From contig SCQS01000034.1 of NCBI GenBank assembly GCA_004299705.1, positions 1 to 64,000 of the forward strand: a stretch of DNA of 64,000 nt, read 5' to 3'. The position numbers and the translations under genes were made by a program. This stretch comes from Rhodanobacteraceae bacterium. Its GTDB lineage: Bacteria > Pseudomonadota > Gammaproteobacteria > Xanthomonadales > Rhodanobacteraceae. Shown one piece after another: positions 31,744 to 39,770 of the stretch (positions are counted from its first letter, which is position 1; every line of letters begins with the position of its first letter). A model generated the notes under the pieces. It searched no databases, was not told the origin of the DNA, and worked only from the letters and a program-made list of their open reading frames with translations.

Positions 31744-33267
31744 TCAATCCTGCGCGCGCAGCCGCAGGCCGCGTGGCGTCAGCGCGCGTTCGATGATCTC
31801 GAACACGCCCTGCATCAGCAGCGCCAGCAGCGCGGCGGGTATTGCGCCTTCCATGATCAGCGGGATGCTGTCGAGGCGGATGCCGGTAAGGATCGGTTGG
31901 CCGTAGCCGCCCGCGCCGATCAGCGCGCCGAGGGTGGCGGTGCCGACGTTGATCACCGCGGCGATCTTGACGCCCGCCAGGATCGAACGCAGCGCCAGCG
32001 GCAGTTCCACCCGCCACAGCCGCAGGCGCGGTGGCAAGCCGAGCGCTGCCGCCGATTCCAGCAATGACGGTTCGATGCCGGTCAGGCCGGCGTGGGTGTT
32101 GCGCACGATCGGCAGCAGGCTGTACAGGAACAGCGCGGCGATTGCGGGCTTCGCGCCGATGCCGAACAGCGGAATCATGAACACGAACAACGCGAGCGAC
32201 GGTACCGTCTGCAGGATCCCGGTCAAGCCCAGCACCAGCTGCCCGAGCCTGCGCCGACGCGCGGCGAAGATGCCGAGTGGTACCGCGATCAGGATGGCCA
32301 GCGACAGCGAGATGCCGACCAGCGCCAGGTGTTGCAGGGTGTAGCGGCCGAGCTGCGGCCAGAAGCGATTGTCCGCATCCGGCGCCGTCTTGATGCCGAG
32401 AAAATTGGCGGCGACCTGCGTTTCGCTCATCCCGTCTATTTTCACGGCCTTGTTCATCGCGCGCATCTGGCTGGCATCGATGCGGCCGGCAAGGCCGTTC
32501 AATGCCGCGACGAATTTCGGCGCGCGCCGGTCGAGGTCGAGGCGGTACAGATACACCGCGTCGTAGCGCGGGAAGAAGTGCTTGTTGTCCTGCAGCACGC
32601 GCAGGTGGTAGTAGGCGATCTCGGCGTCGGTGCTGTAGAGGTCGATGGCATCGACCGCGCCCGCGGCCAGCGCGCGGTAGGCGAGGTCGTGGTCCATCCC
32701 GCGCGCGTTCATCGGCAGGTGGTAGGTCTTCTTCAGGCCCGGCCAACCATCCGCGCGATTCATGAATTCGTTGGAGAACGCGAGCTTCAGGTCCGGATGT
32801 TTCGCAAGGTCCGAGATGCTGCGGATGTGCAACCGCTCGGCTTCCTGCTCCCGCATCCCGATCGCGTAGGTATTGTTGAAACCCAGCGGATCGGTGATGC
32901 CGATGCCGAATTGTGCGAGTCTCTTGCGCAACACGGCGATGCCGGCATCCGGCGGCACGTCGTGCAGCAATTCGTGGGTGATGGTGCCGGTGTATTCGGG
33001 GTAGGCGTCGATGTCGCCTTGCAGCAACGCGCGCCACAGGATGCGGGTGCCGCCGAGGCTGCGCCGGTGCTGCACCTGCACGCCGCGCTGCCGCGCCGCC
33101 AGTCGTGCGATTTCACCCAGCACCACCGATTCCGTGAAGTTCTTGGAGCCGATCACGACCGTCGGTGTGTTGGATGGCGGGGCGGGTTTTTGCGCGAATG
33201 CCGTTGCCGGCAACAGCAGCAGTAACACCATGAAAGCAAGACGGCGTTGCAGGACCTTGCGCAACAC
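31744..33267 (-). CDS. Osmoprotectant ABC transporter, fused substrate-binding and permease protein
   Basis: About 507 residues. A signal peptide leads into an OpuAC-type binding domain (VIGSKNFTESVVLGEI, GTITHELLHDVPPD, DLYSTDAEIAYYHL; about 35-295). This is followed by a BPD_transp_1 permease domain with several membrane helices and the EAA loop near IEPSLLESAAALGLPP. Such fusions import glycine betaine, choline or carnitine with an OpuCA-type ATPase. The start is uncertain: TTG 33267 gives a basic n-region (LRKVLQRR), whereas ATG 33231 leaves too short a signal peptide. A paired inverted REP sits 10 bp upstream, separating this gene from its ATPase. Confidence 0.85.
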   Translation of the reverse strand: MLRKVLQRRLAFMVLLLLLPATAFAQKPAPPSNTPTVVIGSKNFTESVVLGEIARLAARQRGVQVQHRRSLGGTRILWRALLQGDIDAYPEYTGTITHELLHDVPPDAGIAVLRKRLAQFGIGITDPLGFNNTYAIGMREQEAERLHIRSISDLAKHPDLKLAFSNEFMNRADGWPGLKKTYHLPMNARGMDHDLAYRALAAGAVDAIDLYSTDAEIAYYHLRVLQDNKHFFPRYDAVYLYRLDLDRRAPKFVAALNGLAGRIDASQMRAMNKAVKIDGMSETQVAANFLGIKTAPDADNRFWPQLGRYTLQHLALVGISLSLAILIAVPLGIFAARRRRLGQLVLGLTGILQTVPSLALFVFMIPLFGIGAKPAIAALFLYSLLPIVRNTHAGLTGIEPSLLESAAALGLPPRLRLWRVELPLALRSILAGVKIAAVINVGTATLGALIGAGGYGQPILTGIRLDSIPLIMEGAIPAALLALLMQGVFEIIERALTPRGLRLRAQD

Positions 33268-33276
33268 TCCCCAAGG

Positions 33277-33426
33277 CGTCATTCCCGCGCAAGCGGGACT
33301 GTGTTTGCAGGATTGCAAACACGAACGCCGCAGGCGACCCGAAGGGCGAGCGCCATGGATGGCGCGAGTAATCCAAATTGCTTTCGCAGTAATCCCAAAT
33401 GGATTCCCGCTTGCGCGGGAATGACG
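33277..33426. repeat. Paired inverted REP (REPIN-like) between two ABC transporter genes
   Basis: The 150-bp unit has perfect 22-bp inverted arms (core GTCATTCCCGCGCAAGCGGG at 33277-33298, inverted at 33405-33426). Each arm is itself a small hairpin. The centre includes GAGCGCCATGGATGGCGCGA. This is the architecture of a REP doublet, and its sequence is unrelated to the ends of the RAYT element at 7200. Confidence 0.8.
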
Positions 33427-33455
33427 TCTGGGAGAAGAGTTTTTCGACGAGTCAA

Positions 33456-34223
33456 TCATGTCGCCGCACCCGGCAGGCTTCGGTGCGCCGCAAGAAACTC
33501 GCGCACGAAGGCGTCGGCGGGTGCGATGCGGAAATCATCGAGGCTGCCATCCTGCACCACCCGGCCGCGTCGCATCAGGATCAGTCGACGGCTGAAGAAC
33601 GCGGCTTCGGCGAGATCGTGGGTCACCATGATCACGGTCTTGCCGAGGCGGCCGAAGATTTCGCGCAGTTCATCCTGCAAGCCGTGCCGTACCAATGGAT
33701 CGAGTGCGCCCAATGGTTCGTCCAGCAGCAGGGTGGGCGGGTCCAGCATCAACGCGCGCATCAGTGCGACACGCTGGCGCTGGCCGCCGGAAAGTTCCGC
33801 CGGGAAGCGCGTCAACAGGTTCGCGTGCAAGTGGGTCAGCTCGGACAGCTCCGACGCGCGCTCGCGCACGCGTGCCGCGTGCCACCCGAGATGCCGCGGC
33901 AGCAAGGCGAGGTTGGCGAGCACGCTGAGGTGCGGAAACAGACCGCCGTCCTGGATCACGTAACCCACGCGGCGGCGGACTTCCGGCAGCGCATCGCGCC
34001 GCAACCGATCGCCGTCACACAAAACCACGCCGGCGTCCGGCCATTCGAGGCCGAGCAACAGGCGCAGCACGGTGGATTTGCCCGAGCCGCTGCTGCCGAT
34101 CAGGATGCTGGTGCGGCCGCGCGCGAACGTCAGGCTGACGTTGTCGACTGCGCGCACCTCGCCGAACGCGCGGGTGACCCCCTCGAGTGCGAAGGCTGCA
34201 TCAGATTCCCTTAAGGCAGGCAT
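33456..34223 (-). CDS. Osmoprotectant ABC transporter ATP-binding protein
   Basis: A 255-residue ABC ATPase with Walker A GSSGSGKST, Q-loop VIQDGG, signature LSGGQRQRVAL, Walker B LLLDEP and an H-loop in VTHDLAEA. It lacks the C-terminal CBS pair often seen in OpuCA. It energises the fused permease/binding protein encoded downstream. Its start (ATG 34223) overlaps the 3' end of the methyltransferase gene by 23 nt, so the three genes form one operon, methyltransferase then ATPase then permease, with a REP doublet inserted before the last gene. Confidence 0.88.
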   Translation of the reverse strand: MPALRESDAAFALEGVTRAFGEVRAVDNVSLTFARGRTSILIGSSGSGKSTVLRLLLGLEWPDAGVVLCDGDRLRRDALPEVRRRVGYVIQDGGLFPHLSVLANLALLPRHLGWHAARVRERASELSELTHLHANLLTRFPAELSGGQRQRVALMRALMLDPPTLLLDEPLGALDPLVRHGLQDELREIFGRLGKTVIMVTHDLAEAAFFSRRLILMRRGRVVQDGSLDDFRIAPADAFVREFLAAHRSLPGAAT

Positions 34224-34971
34224 CGTCGATATCGCGCCGCTTGCGACCGACCACCGCGTAGTAATACAGCATGTTGCCTTCGATAGACAGCCGGTGGCGG
34301 TAGCGTTCCAGCCGGTGCAGTTTCAGGTAATCGTCGTGCACCATGCGCTTGACCAGCCGCGAGAAGCCGCTGGTGTCGTCGCTGTCGAGGAAGGTTTCCT
34401 TGATGTTGAAGGCGACCCAGCCGCCGGGTTTCACCAGGTTGTAGGCGGCCGCGAATGCATCCACCGGGATGTCTCCGAAACCCAGCGCGGCCACCGTGGT
34501 CATCGCGTCGAAGTTCCAGCCCTGCAGTTCGGCCAGCAATTCCAACGACAAGTGGGTGAGGTCGGCGACGTAATAGGCATCGTAGGCGCCGGGGCGGTCG
34601 CGGTCCGCGGCGCGCTCGGCTTCCTCGATGTTGTCGATGCCGACCACGCGCGCGGCGCCATGCTGCACAAGCAGTTCGCCGACCATGCCGTTACCCGCGC
34701 CGACGTCCAGCACCCGCATCTGGGTGGGATCGTCGCCGGCCTTGAGCGCGGCGTCGCGCAGCAGTTCAGTCAGTTTCGCCGGCGAGGTGCACTTGAGGCG
34801 CTGGTAGAACAGTTGCTCGTACAGGCCGGGATGGTTGTAGATGTCGGCGTAGTCGTGGAACAGGATGCGGCGCTCCTTGCCGCCTTCGGTGATCGTGAAG
34901 TACGCCTCGTTCTGGCGGGCGCGGGTGAGGTTGTCGGCGGGAAAACGGATGTGATAGCGCGATGCTTGCAT
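34201..34971 (-). CDS. Class I SAM-dependent methyltransferase
   Basis: A 256-residue protein with motif I MRVLDVGAGNGMVGELL (about residue 86) and a VVGIDNIEEAERAADRDRPG acidic motif II region. Upstream lies an N-terminal domain with ILFHDYADIYNHPGLYEQLF. ATG 34971 is chosen over alternatives further upstream because the family start MQASRYHIRFP is clear. It is the first gene of the operon with the osmolyte ABC transporter and overlaps it by 23 nt. A role in making or modifying a transported methylated compound is possible but unproven. Confidence 0.75.
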   Translation of the reverse strand: MQASRYHIRFPADNLTRARQNEAYFTITEGGKERRILFHDYADIYNHPGLYEQLFYQRLKCTSPAKLTELLRDAALKAGDDPTQMRVLDVGAGNGMVGELLVQHGAARVVGIDNIEEAERAADRDRPGAYDAYYVADLTHLSLELLAELQGWNFDAMTTVAALGFGDIPVDAFAAAYNLVKPGGWVAFNIKETFLDSDDTSGFSRLVKRMVHDDYLKLHRLERYRHRLSIEGNMLYYYAVVGRKRRDIDDACLKGI

Positions 34972-35394
34972 GCTGGTCCTGTGCAGGTGGGACTGGGGTC
35001 GCGACGGCGAGCGGCAGCGCAAGGCACTGGACCGGCGGATTCGTCAACTGCGCGCAAGCGCAAAAGGTGCGACGTTGAATCCCCACCGTATTGGAGGCAC
35101 GCCGGCATTGCAAACCCACGCGTCGGCGTGCATCCCCCTTCCGCAGGAAGGGGGAATGAGGGGGATGGCTTTGCTTTTTGATGACGTGCCATGTCGGCAG
35201 CATCCCCCGCTGCTTAGCAGCGACCCCTTTCCCGCGGAAGGAGGTGAGCATGCTTTCCCCCTTCGCTTGCGAAGGGGGATTGAGGGGGATGGCTTTCGCT
35301 TTTGATGGCGCGCCGTATCGGCAACATCCCCCGCGGCTTCGCAGCGACCCCTTCCATGGAAGGGGCAGTCCCTGCGCTGATTGATGCACGCGGC
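34972..35394. other. Intergenic region made mostly of palindromic repeats
   Basis: 423 bp between the methyltransferase start and the zinc-ribbon stop, both minus strand. The first 160 bp shows no recognisable gene; the rest is the two-unit repeat at 35134-35364. Confidence 0.5.
35134..35364. repeat. Two tandem units of a palindrome-rich repeat
   Basis: Units at about 35134-35241 and 35254-35364 share a CCCCCTTC..GAAGGGGG hairpin, then GAGGGGGATGGCTTT, GCATCCCCCGC and a CAGCGACCCCTT stretch followed by a short palindrome. Identity is roughly 80% by eye with a period near 119 bp. No spacer structure of CRISPR type is present. Confidence 0.75.
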
Positions 35395-35748
35395 TCAGTG
35401 CCGCGTGCGCTTGCCGCCGGGATTCATTTCGACGCCGAGCGTGAACGAGCGTTGCTCGCCGGGCTGCATCGCACCGACGCCGACCAGACGCCGCGCGATT
35501 TCCTCGCCGCGCTCGTTGCGTATCGTCAGCACCATGGAGTATTCCCACGCGCCGCTGTCGGGGTTGCGGAAACTGCCCTCGACGCGCAGCGGCGTCAGTG
35601 CGGCGGCAGCCCCGAGCTCGGCCGCGGGCCCGCCATAACGCAACCGGTGGTTGCAGGCGGGGCAGACTTCGGCGCTTTCGAGGATCGTCTCGCGGCAATG
35701 CGGGCACGTGCGCGTCGCGCCTGCCGTGCCCGCACCGGCGGTGGTCAT
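35395..35748 (-). CDS. Zinc-ribbon protein next to bactofilin
   Basis: A 117-residue protein. A double-CxxC zinc ribbon (CPHC near residue 15 and CPAC near residue 30) is followed by a beta-rich domain (SFRNPDSGAWEYSMVLTIRN) that could be a small immunoglobulin-like fold. ATG 35748 overlaps the bactofilin stop codon (ATGA), so the two are translationally coupled and probably act together. No family name was recognised. It ends just before the palindromic repeat region. Confidence 0.7.
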   Translation of the reverse strand: MTTAGAGTAGATRTCPHCRETILESAEVCPACNHRLRYGGPAAELGAAAALTPLRVEGSFRNPDSGAWEYSMVLTIRNERGEEIARRLVGVGAMQPGEQRSFTLGVEMNPGGKRTRH

Positions 35749-36287
35749 TTGTTCTGACCGTTGCCGAGATTGTTGTTCTTGTGGATGTCGGTGACACCGG
35801 CCTTGTCGTCGTCCCATCCGAACTCGGCGTTGCCGCGCATCCTGGAACCCTTGGCGACACTGAAGGTCTTCGACTTCACGTCACCAGTCAAAGCACCAGT
35901 CTGCAGCAGTTCGACGTGCTGGGCGTTTTCGATGTTGCCGGTCAGTTCGCCGGCCACCGTGACGCGTTCGGCGCGCACGCTGCCGTTGACCTTGGCGCCG
36001 CTCTCGATGGTCAGGTCGCCGCGCACGTTGATGTCGCCCTTGAAGCGGCCGGCGATGCGCACGTGGCCCGCGCCCTCGATCTTGCCTTCGATCACGAGGT
36101 CAGGGGAGATGTGCGATTCCGCGGCCGAACGGGCGGGAGCCTGCGTTTCGAAATTGGCGGGATTGGCGGGTTTGATCGGGGCTGCCGGAGCCGGCGCCAT
36201 CGGCGCGGGTGTATCGAAGCGCGCGACGTCGGCGGGATCCGCCAATGGCGACGAGGGGGATTTCACGGGTTCTTTCCACAAGGCCAT
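35745..36287 (-). CDS. Bactofilin family protein
   Basis: A 180-residue polymer-forming protein. A Pro/Ala-rich N-terminal tail of about 55 residues precedes the bactofilin beta-helix core (VIEGKIEGAGHVRIAGRFKG, NVRGDLTIESGAKVNGSVRA, and so on to FSVAKGSRMRG). Bactofilins form nucleotide-free filaments used in cell shape, stalk or motility positioning. The C-terminal tail is polar and Asn-rich. It overlaps the downstream zinc-ribbon gene by 4 nt. No peptidase M23 partner, common next to bactofilins, is present. Confidence 0.88.
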   Translation of the reverse strand: MALWKEPVKSPSSPLADPADVARFDTPAPMAPAPAAPIKPANPANFETQAPARSAAESHISPDLVIEGKIEGAGHVRIAGRFKGDINVRGDLTIESGAKVNGSVRAERVTVAGELTGNIENAQHVELLQTGALTGDVKSKTFSVAKGSRMRGNAEFGWDDDKAGVTDIHKNNNLGNGQNK

Positions 36288-36567
36288 GGCGGCGCTCCGG
36301 TTGGGGGTCAGGGAGGTCGAGCGTACCGCCAATCGCGCCGGATGGGAACAGGTACATGAACAAAAAGCCCTTGCACGGCGCGGAATTGCGACCCTGATCT
36401 CGGGTGATACCTGAGCCCGTCGCGATCGCAATGGAGTGCGGACTGCGTCGACCCGCCAACGCGCCTCTACGGCGGGACGAAAGCTGCGTTGTCGATTCCG
36501 ATACCGATGGTTCGTCGTCTGGTCGGAGGCGAGTGCCTCACCCATCCATTCGCGAGGAAAAACGACG

Positions 36568-36915
36568 ATGCGATTTCTTTCCCTGGTTCGAGTCAACGAG
36601 CGTGCCGGCAAGAAACCCGACCAGCGGTTGATCGACGACATGACGCAATTGATCACCGAGATGACCGCGGACGGCACGTTGCTGGACACGGCTGGCTTGT
36701 GCCCGACATCCGAAGGCAAGAAGGTGCGGCTTTCGCGCGGCAGGCAAACGGTATCGGACGGTCCGTTCGCCGAATCCAAGGAAGTGATCGGCGGCTACGC
36801 GCTGCTGCAGGCGGATTCGATGGAGCACGCGCTGCAACTGACCCGCCGCTTCCTCGACGTGCACGGCGATGAATGGGAAGTGGAGTGCGAGCTGCGGCAG
36901 ATCGCGGAGAATTAA
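36568..36915 (+). CDS. YciI family protein
   Basis: A 115-residue protein of the YCII-related/DGPF family: MRFLSLVRVNE at the start and the signature TVSDGPFAESKEVIGGYALL. The fold is a ferredoxin-like dimer. These genes often sit next to ECF sigma factors or enzymes and their activity is unknown. ATG 36568 follows a GAGGAAAAA site. It lies 50 bp upstream of a glutathione transferase gene on the same strand, probably cotranscribed. Confidence 0.88.
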   Translation: MRFLSLVRVNERAGKKPDQRLIDDMTQLITEMTADGTLLDTAGLCPTSEGKKVRLSRGRQTVSDGPFAESKEVIGGYALLQADSMEHALQLTRRFLDVHGDEWEVECELRQIAEN

Positions 36916-36965
36916 TTGCTAGCCAGTTGCCGGATTCTCGCCATGCATCCAGAAGGAACGTTCCG

Positions 36966-37616
36966 ATGATCCCCACCATCACGGCGTTTGAGCGATCTCC
37001 CGACGGCGGCAAGGGGCTGGCGCGCGACATGCGCGTGCGCTGGGCGCTCGAAGAAGTGGGCCAGCCTTACGAGGTGCGGCTGGTTTCGTTCGAGGCCATG
37101 AAGCAACCCGTGCATCTTGCGCTGCAACCGTTCGGGCAAGTTCCGACCTATGAAGAAGGCGATCTCGTGCTGTTCGAGTCGGGCGCGATCGTGCTTCACA
37201 TCGCGGAGCGTCATGCGGGCCTGCTGCCGAACGACGCGAACGCGCGGGCGAGGGCGATCGCCTGGATGTTTGCCGCGCTCAATACCGTGGAACCGCCGAT
37301 CCTGGAACTCGTGACCGTCAAGATTCTGGAAGGCGACAAGCCTTGGAGCAAGGAGCGCCTGCCGCTCGTCATGGATCGCATCCGTACCCGGCTGGGCCAA
37401 CTTTCCGTTCGTCTGGGCGATGCCGACTGGCTGGACGGCGCGTTCAGTGCGGGCGACCTGATGATGGTGCACGCGCTGCTGCGGCTGCAGCTGTCGGGCA
37501 TGCTGGGCGAGTTTCCTGCATTGGCGGCTTATGTCGCCCGTGGCGAAGCGCGACCCGCGTACCAACGCGCCTTCGCAGCGCAGTTGGCGGTCTTCACCGC
37601 CGCGCACGCTCGGTAG
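36966..37616 (+). CDS. Glutathione S-transferase family protein
   Basis: A 216-residue GST. The N-terminal thioredoxin-like domain includes RVRWALEEVGQPYEVRLVSF, the cis-proline FGQVPTYEEGD and ESGAIVLHIAERH; the C-terminal helical domain includes WLDGAFSAGDLMMVHALL. All standard GST elements are present, suggesting an intact glutathione-binding enzyme; the electrophilic substrate is unknown. ATG 36966 gives the MIPTITAFE start. It follows the YciI gene. Confidence 0.88.
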   Translation: MIPTITAFERSPDGGKGLARDMRVRWALEEVGQPYEVRLVSFEAMKQPVHLALQPFGQVPTYEEGDLVLFESGAIVLHIAERHAGLLPNDANARARAIAWMFAALNTVEPPILELVTVKILEGDKPWSKERLPLVMDRIRTRLGQLSVRLGDADWLDGAFSAGDLMMVHALLRLQLSGMLGEFPALAAYVARGEARPAYQRAFAAQLAVFTAAHAR

Positions 37617-37673
37617 CAGAGGAACGTCGGGAGGCACTGCGTCCCGCAAATAACGGCATAAACGAATACCACG

Positions 37674-38108
37674 CTACCCGGCGGCCTCCTTCACCAGTTC
37701 GCGGATGCGCTTTTCCTCGGCGGCGGTCAACTTCGTCAGCGCGAACGACGTCGGCCACATCGCGCCGTCGTCGAGCTTCGCGGCATCGTTGAAGCCGAGG
37801 GTCAAGTAGCGATCCTTGAACTTGGACGCGGGCTTGAAGAACACGACCACTTTTTCGTCCGCGTTGGCGTAGGCGGGCATGCCATACCAGGTCCTCGGCA
37901 GCAGGCCCGGCGCGGCATCGTGGATGACCTGGTGAAGGCGCTCGCACAGCGTGCGTTCGGGCTGCGCCAACTTCGCGATGGCGGCCAGCACGTCCTTCTC
38001 GCCGTCCGCGCCACGCTTCGCGTTCTTCAGTTCTCGCGCGCGCTCCTTCATCGCGGCGCGTTCTTCGGCGGTAAAGCTCGATGCCTGGGTGGCCTTCTTG
38101 GTTGCCAT
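37674..38108 (-). CDS. DUF1801 family protein (YdhG-like)
   Basis: A 144-residue protein. A charged helical N-terminal region (KKATQASSFTAEERAAMKER) precedes the DUF1801 core with LPRTWYGMPAYANADEKVVVFFKP and FKDRYLTLGFNDAAKLDDG. The family has a frataxin/YdhG-like fold and is sometimes annotated as an iron chaperone without strong evidence. It lies 35 bp downstream of a VOC gene remnant on the same strand. Confidence 0.82.
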   Translation of the reverse strand: MATKKATQASSFTAEERAAMKERARELKNAKRGADGEKDVLAAIAKLAQPERTLCERLHQVIHDAAPGLLPRTWYGMPAYANADEKVVVFFKPASKFKDRYLTLGFNDAAKLDDGAMWPTSFALTKLTAAEEKRIRELVKEAAG

Positions 38109-38143
38109 GATTGTTTTCCTGTGTGGGTAATGCGTATCGAAGC

Positions 38144-38308
38144 TCAGCGCCGCTCCTGCACGCGCAACAGGTTGCCGGCAGGGTCGCGGATGGCACGGTC
38201 ACGCACGCGCCGCAGGCGGGCGAAGTCACGAAGTTGGGTCGGCGCGGGTTTGCTGGCCATCGGCGGATCGTCCCATGCCCCGCCGGCGTGCTCAAACCGG
38301 ACGTGCTC
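38144..38308 (-). pseudogene. Possible VOC (glyoxalase-like) protein remnant, C-terminal end only
   Basis: A 54-codon stretch reading EHVRFEHAGGAWDDPPMASK, then PAPTQLRDFARLRRVRDRA and IRDPAGNLLRVQERR before TGA 38144-38146, resembles the last strand and loop of vicinal oxygen chelate proteins (the DPAGNLLRVQE ending). It begins right at the stop codon of the DUF899 gene, with no upstream part of the domain, so a deletion has probably removed the N-terminal two thirds. An ATG at 38260 could make a 38-residue peptide, but no function is expected. Confidence 0.4.
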
Positions 38309-39010
38309 TCAGTCGCCGTACTCGAGCTTCGGATACCAGGTGGGTTGTCGGCCTTCCGGGGTCAAGTCGAGGACGTTCCAGAGTGGCATCAGGTCGGGCG
38401 CGCCGCGCGGGTCCTGGCCAGGGTCGGGCGTCGTCGCGAACAGCTCGCCCGCCCAGAAATGCCGGACCGTGCCGTCGCGGCGGGTGAACACGTTGAAAGC
38501 CGGGGTGTCGCCGTCGTCCGGGTTGACGTAGGCGCGCGTGTAAGCGCCGCCGCTATCCGAATAGACATTGAGGTTGCGCCAACCGCGACCGCGCTTGAAC
38601 GCGGCCAGGCGCTCGATCGGCGAGCGCGCGGTCACTGCCAGGGCCACGTTCTGCTCAATGTCACGCGCTTCGCCTTCCAGGGCGCTCAGCAGCGACGTGC
38701 ACATCGGGCAGGGGCGTTCGCGTTGCGGGCCGAACATCCAGCTGTAGATCACCAGCGTCTGCTTGTCGCCGAACAGGCTCGCGAAATCGGTGTCGCCGTG
38801 CTCGCCCGTGAAGCGGTAATCGCCGGTGACTTCGCCGCCCGGCGGCAAGCCGCGGCGCAGTTCGGCCACGCGTTCGATGTGCCGGCGCAGTTCGATTTCC
38901 TCGGCCAGCAGCGCCTGTCGGGCGCGGCGATAGTCGGCGCTTTCATTGGGGAAATGCACGGGGTTGCGGGAGGCGAGTTCGGCGGCTGGAACCAGTTTCG
39001 GCGTGCTCAT
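38309..39010 (-). CDS. DUF899 thioredoxin-like protein
   Basis: A 233-residue protein of the DUF899 family: ADYRRARQALLAEEIELRRH at the N-terminus, then a thioredoxin-like domain with TLVIYSWMFGPQRERPCPMC (a CPMC motif) and TSLLSALEG, and later YVNPDDGDTPAFNVFTRRDG. The function is unknown; the CPMC pair suggests redox activity. ATG 39010 has a GAGGAGAACGATC site upstream. It follows a frameshifted GST gene on the same strand by 17 bp, suggesting an original redox operon. Confidence 0.82.
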   Translation of the reverse strand: MSTPKLVPAAELASRNPVHFPNESADYRRARQALLAEEIELRRHIERVAELRRGLPPGGEVTGDYRFTGEHGDTDFASLFGDKQTLVIYSWMFGPQRERPCPMCTSLLSALEGEARDIEQNVALAVTARSPIERLAAFKRGRGWRNLNVYSDSGGAYTRAYVNPDDGDTPAFNVFTRRDGTVRHFWAGELFATTPDPGQDPRGAPDLMPLWNVLDLTPEGRQPTWYPKLEYGD

Positions 39011-39027
39011 GATCGTTCTCCTCGAAG

Positions 39028-39688
39028 TCAATCCTGATTGGGTGCGCCCAGTGGAAACAGCGGGCGATACGGCCGGCCGCCTTCGACGCAGCGGGCGAAG
39101 GAGGGCCGTGCGATCAGCCGCGCGCGGTAGGCGTGGACGTTGGCGAACTTCCTGTCGATGGGGTGTGTCCAGTCCGCGTAGAACAGCGACGGTGCGGCGG
39201 CGCAATCGGCGAGGCTGAAAGCCTTGCCCGCGGCCCATTCGCGGCCTGCCATGTAGCCGTCCAGCCAGGCGCAGGCGGTGTCCAGCACGGTGCGCGCCTC
39301 GTTGACGCCGTAGGGATCGCGGTCGGATTCTTTCCGCAACGCGTTGAACACGATTTTTTGCTGCGGCGTCGAAACGTAGTTGTCGAAGAAGCGGTCCAGC
39401 ATCCGAGCGTCGATCGCGACATCCGCGTCGACGGGGATCAGCCGCGAGGGACCGGGGTGGTGGACGTGCAAGTATTCGATGATGCTGGTGGCTTCCATCA
39501 CCTGGCGGTCGCCATCGACAAGCAGCGGGAAGCGTCGGATCGGCCAGCGCCGCGCGAACTCGGCGTAGATGTCGGGGCTTTCCGGCGACAGGTTCAGGAA
39601 TTCGAACGGCGTGCCGTTTTCGTACAGCGCGATCAACGCCTTCTGGCGTGTACGACGAAAACGGGTGGCCGAACAGTTTCAGGGGCAT
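39028..39688 (-). pseudogene. Glutathione S-transferase gene with an N-terminal frameshift
   Basis: ATG 39688 starts MPLKLFGHPFSSYT in one frame; the rest (QKALIALYENGTPFEFLNLS to PLFPLGAPNQD, stop 39028) lies in another. One extra C near 39646 (ACGCCAGAAG, expected ACGCAGAAG) explains it. The remaining 202 residues are a clean GST with FPLLVDGDRQVMEATSIIEY and a full helical domain. Starting at TTG 39636 would lack the glutathione-contacting first strand. It may be a recent mutation or a sequencing error in a C run. Confidence 0.75.
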
Positions 39689-39770
39689 GGACGGGCTTCG
39701 CAGGGCACGGCTACTTTATTCCGCGACGATTGGCGATAGCGGGAATCGACAATGGCCCGTCGGTGTCGCG

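Noticed and set aside
35134-35364. Tandem repeats as a CRISPR array
   Set aside because: Only two long units of about 110 bp with near-identical interiors, no unique spacers and no cas genes.
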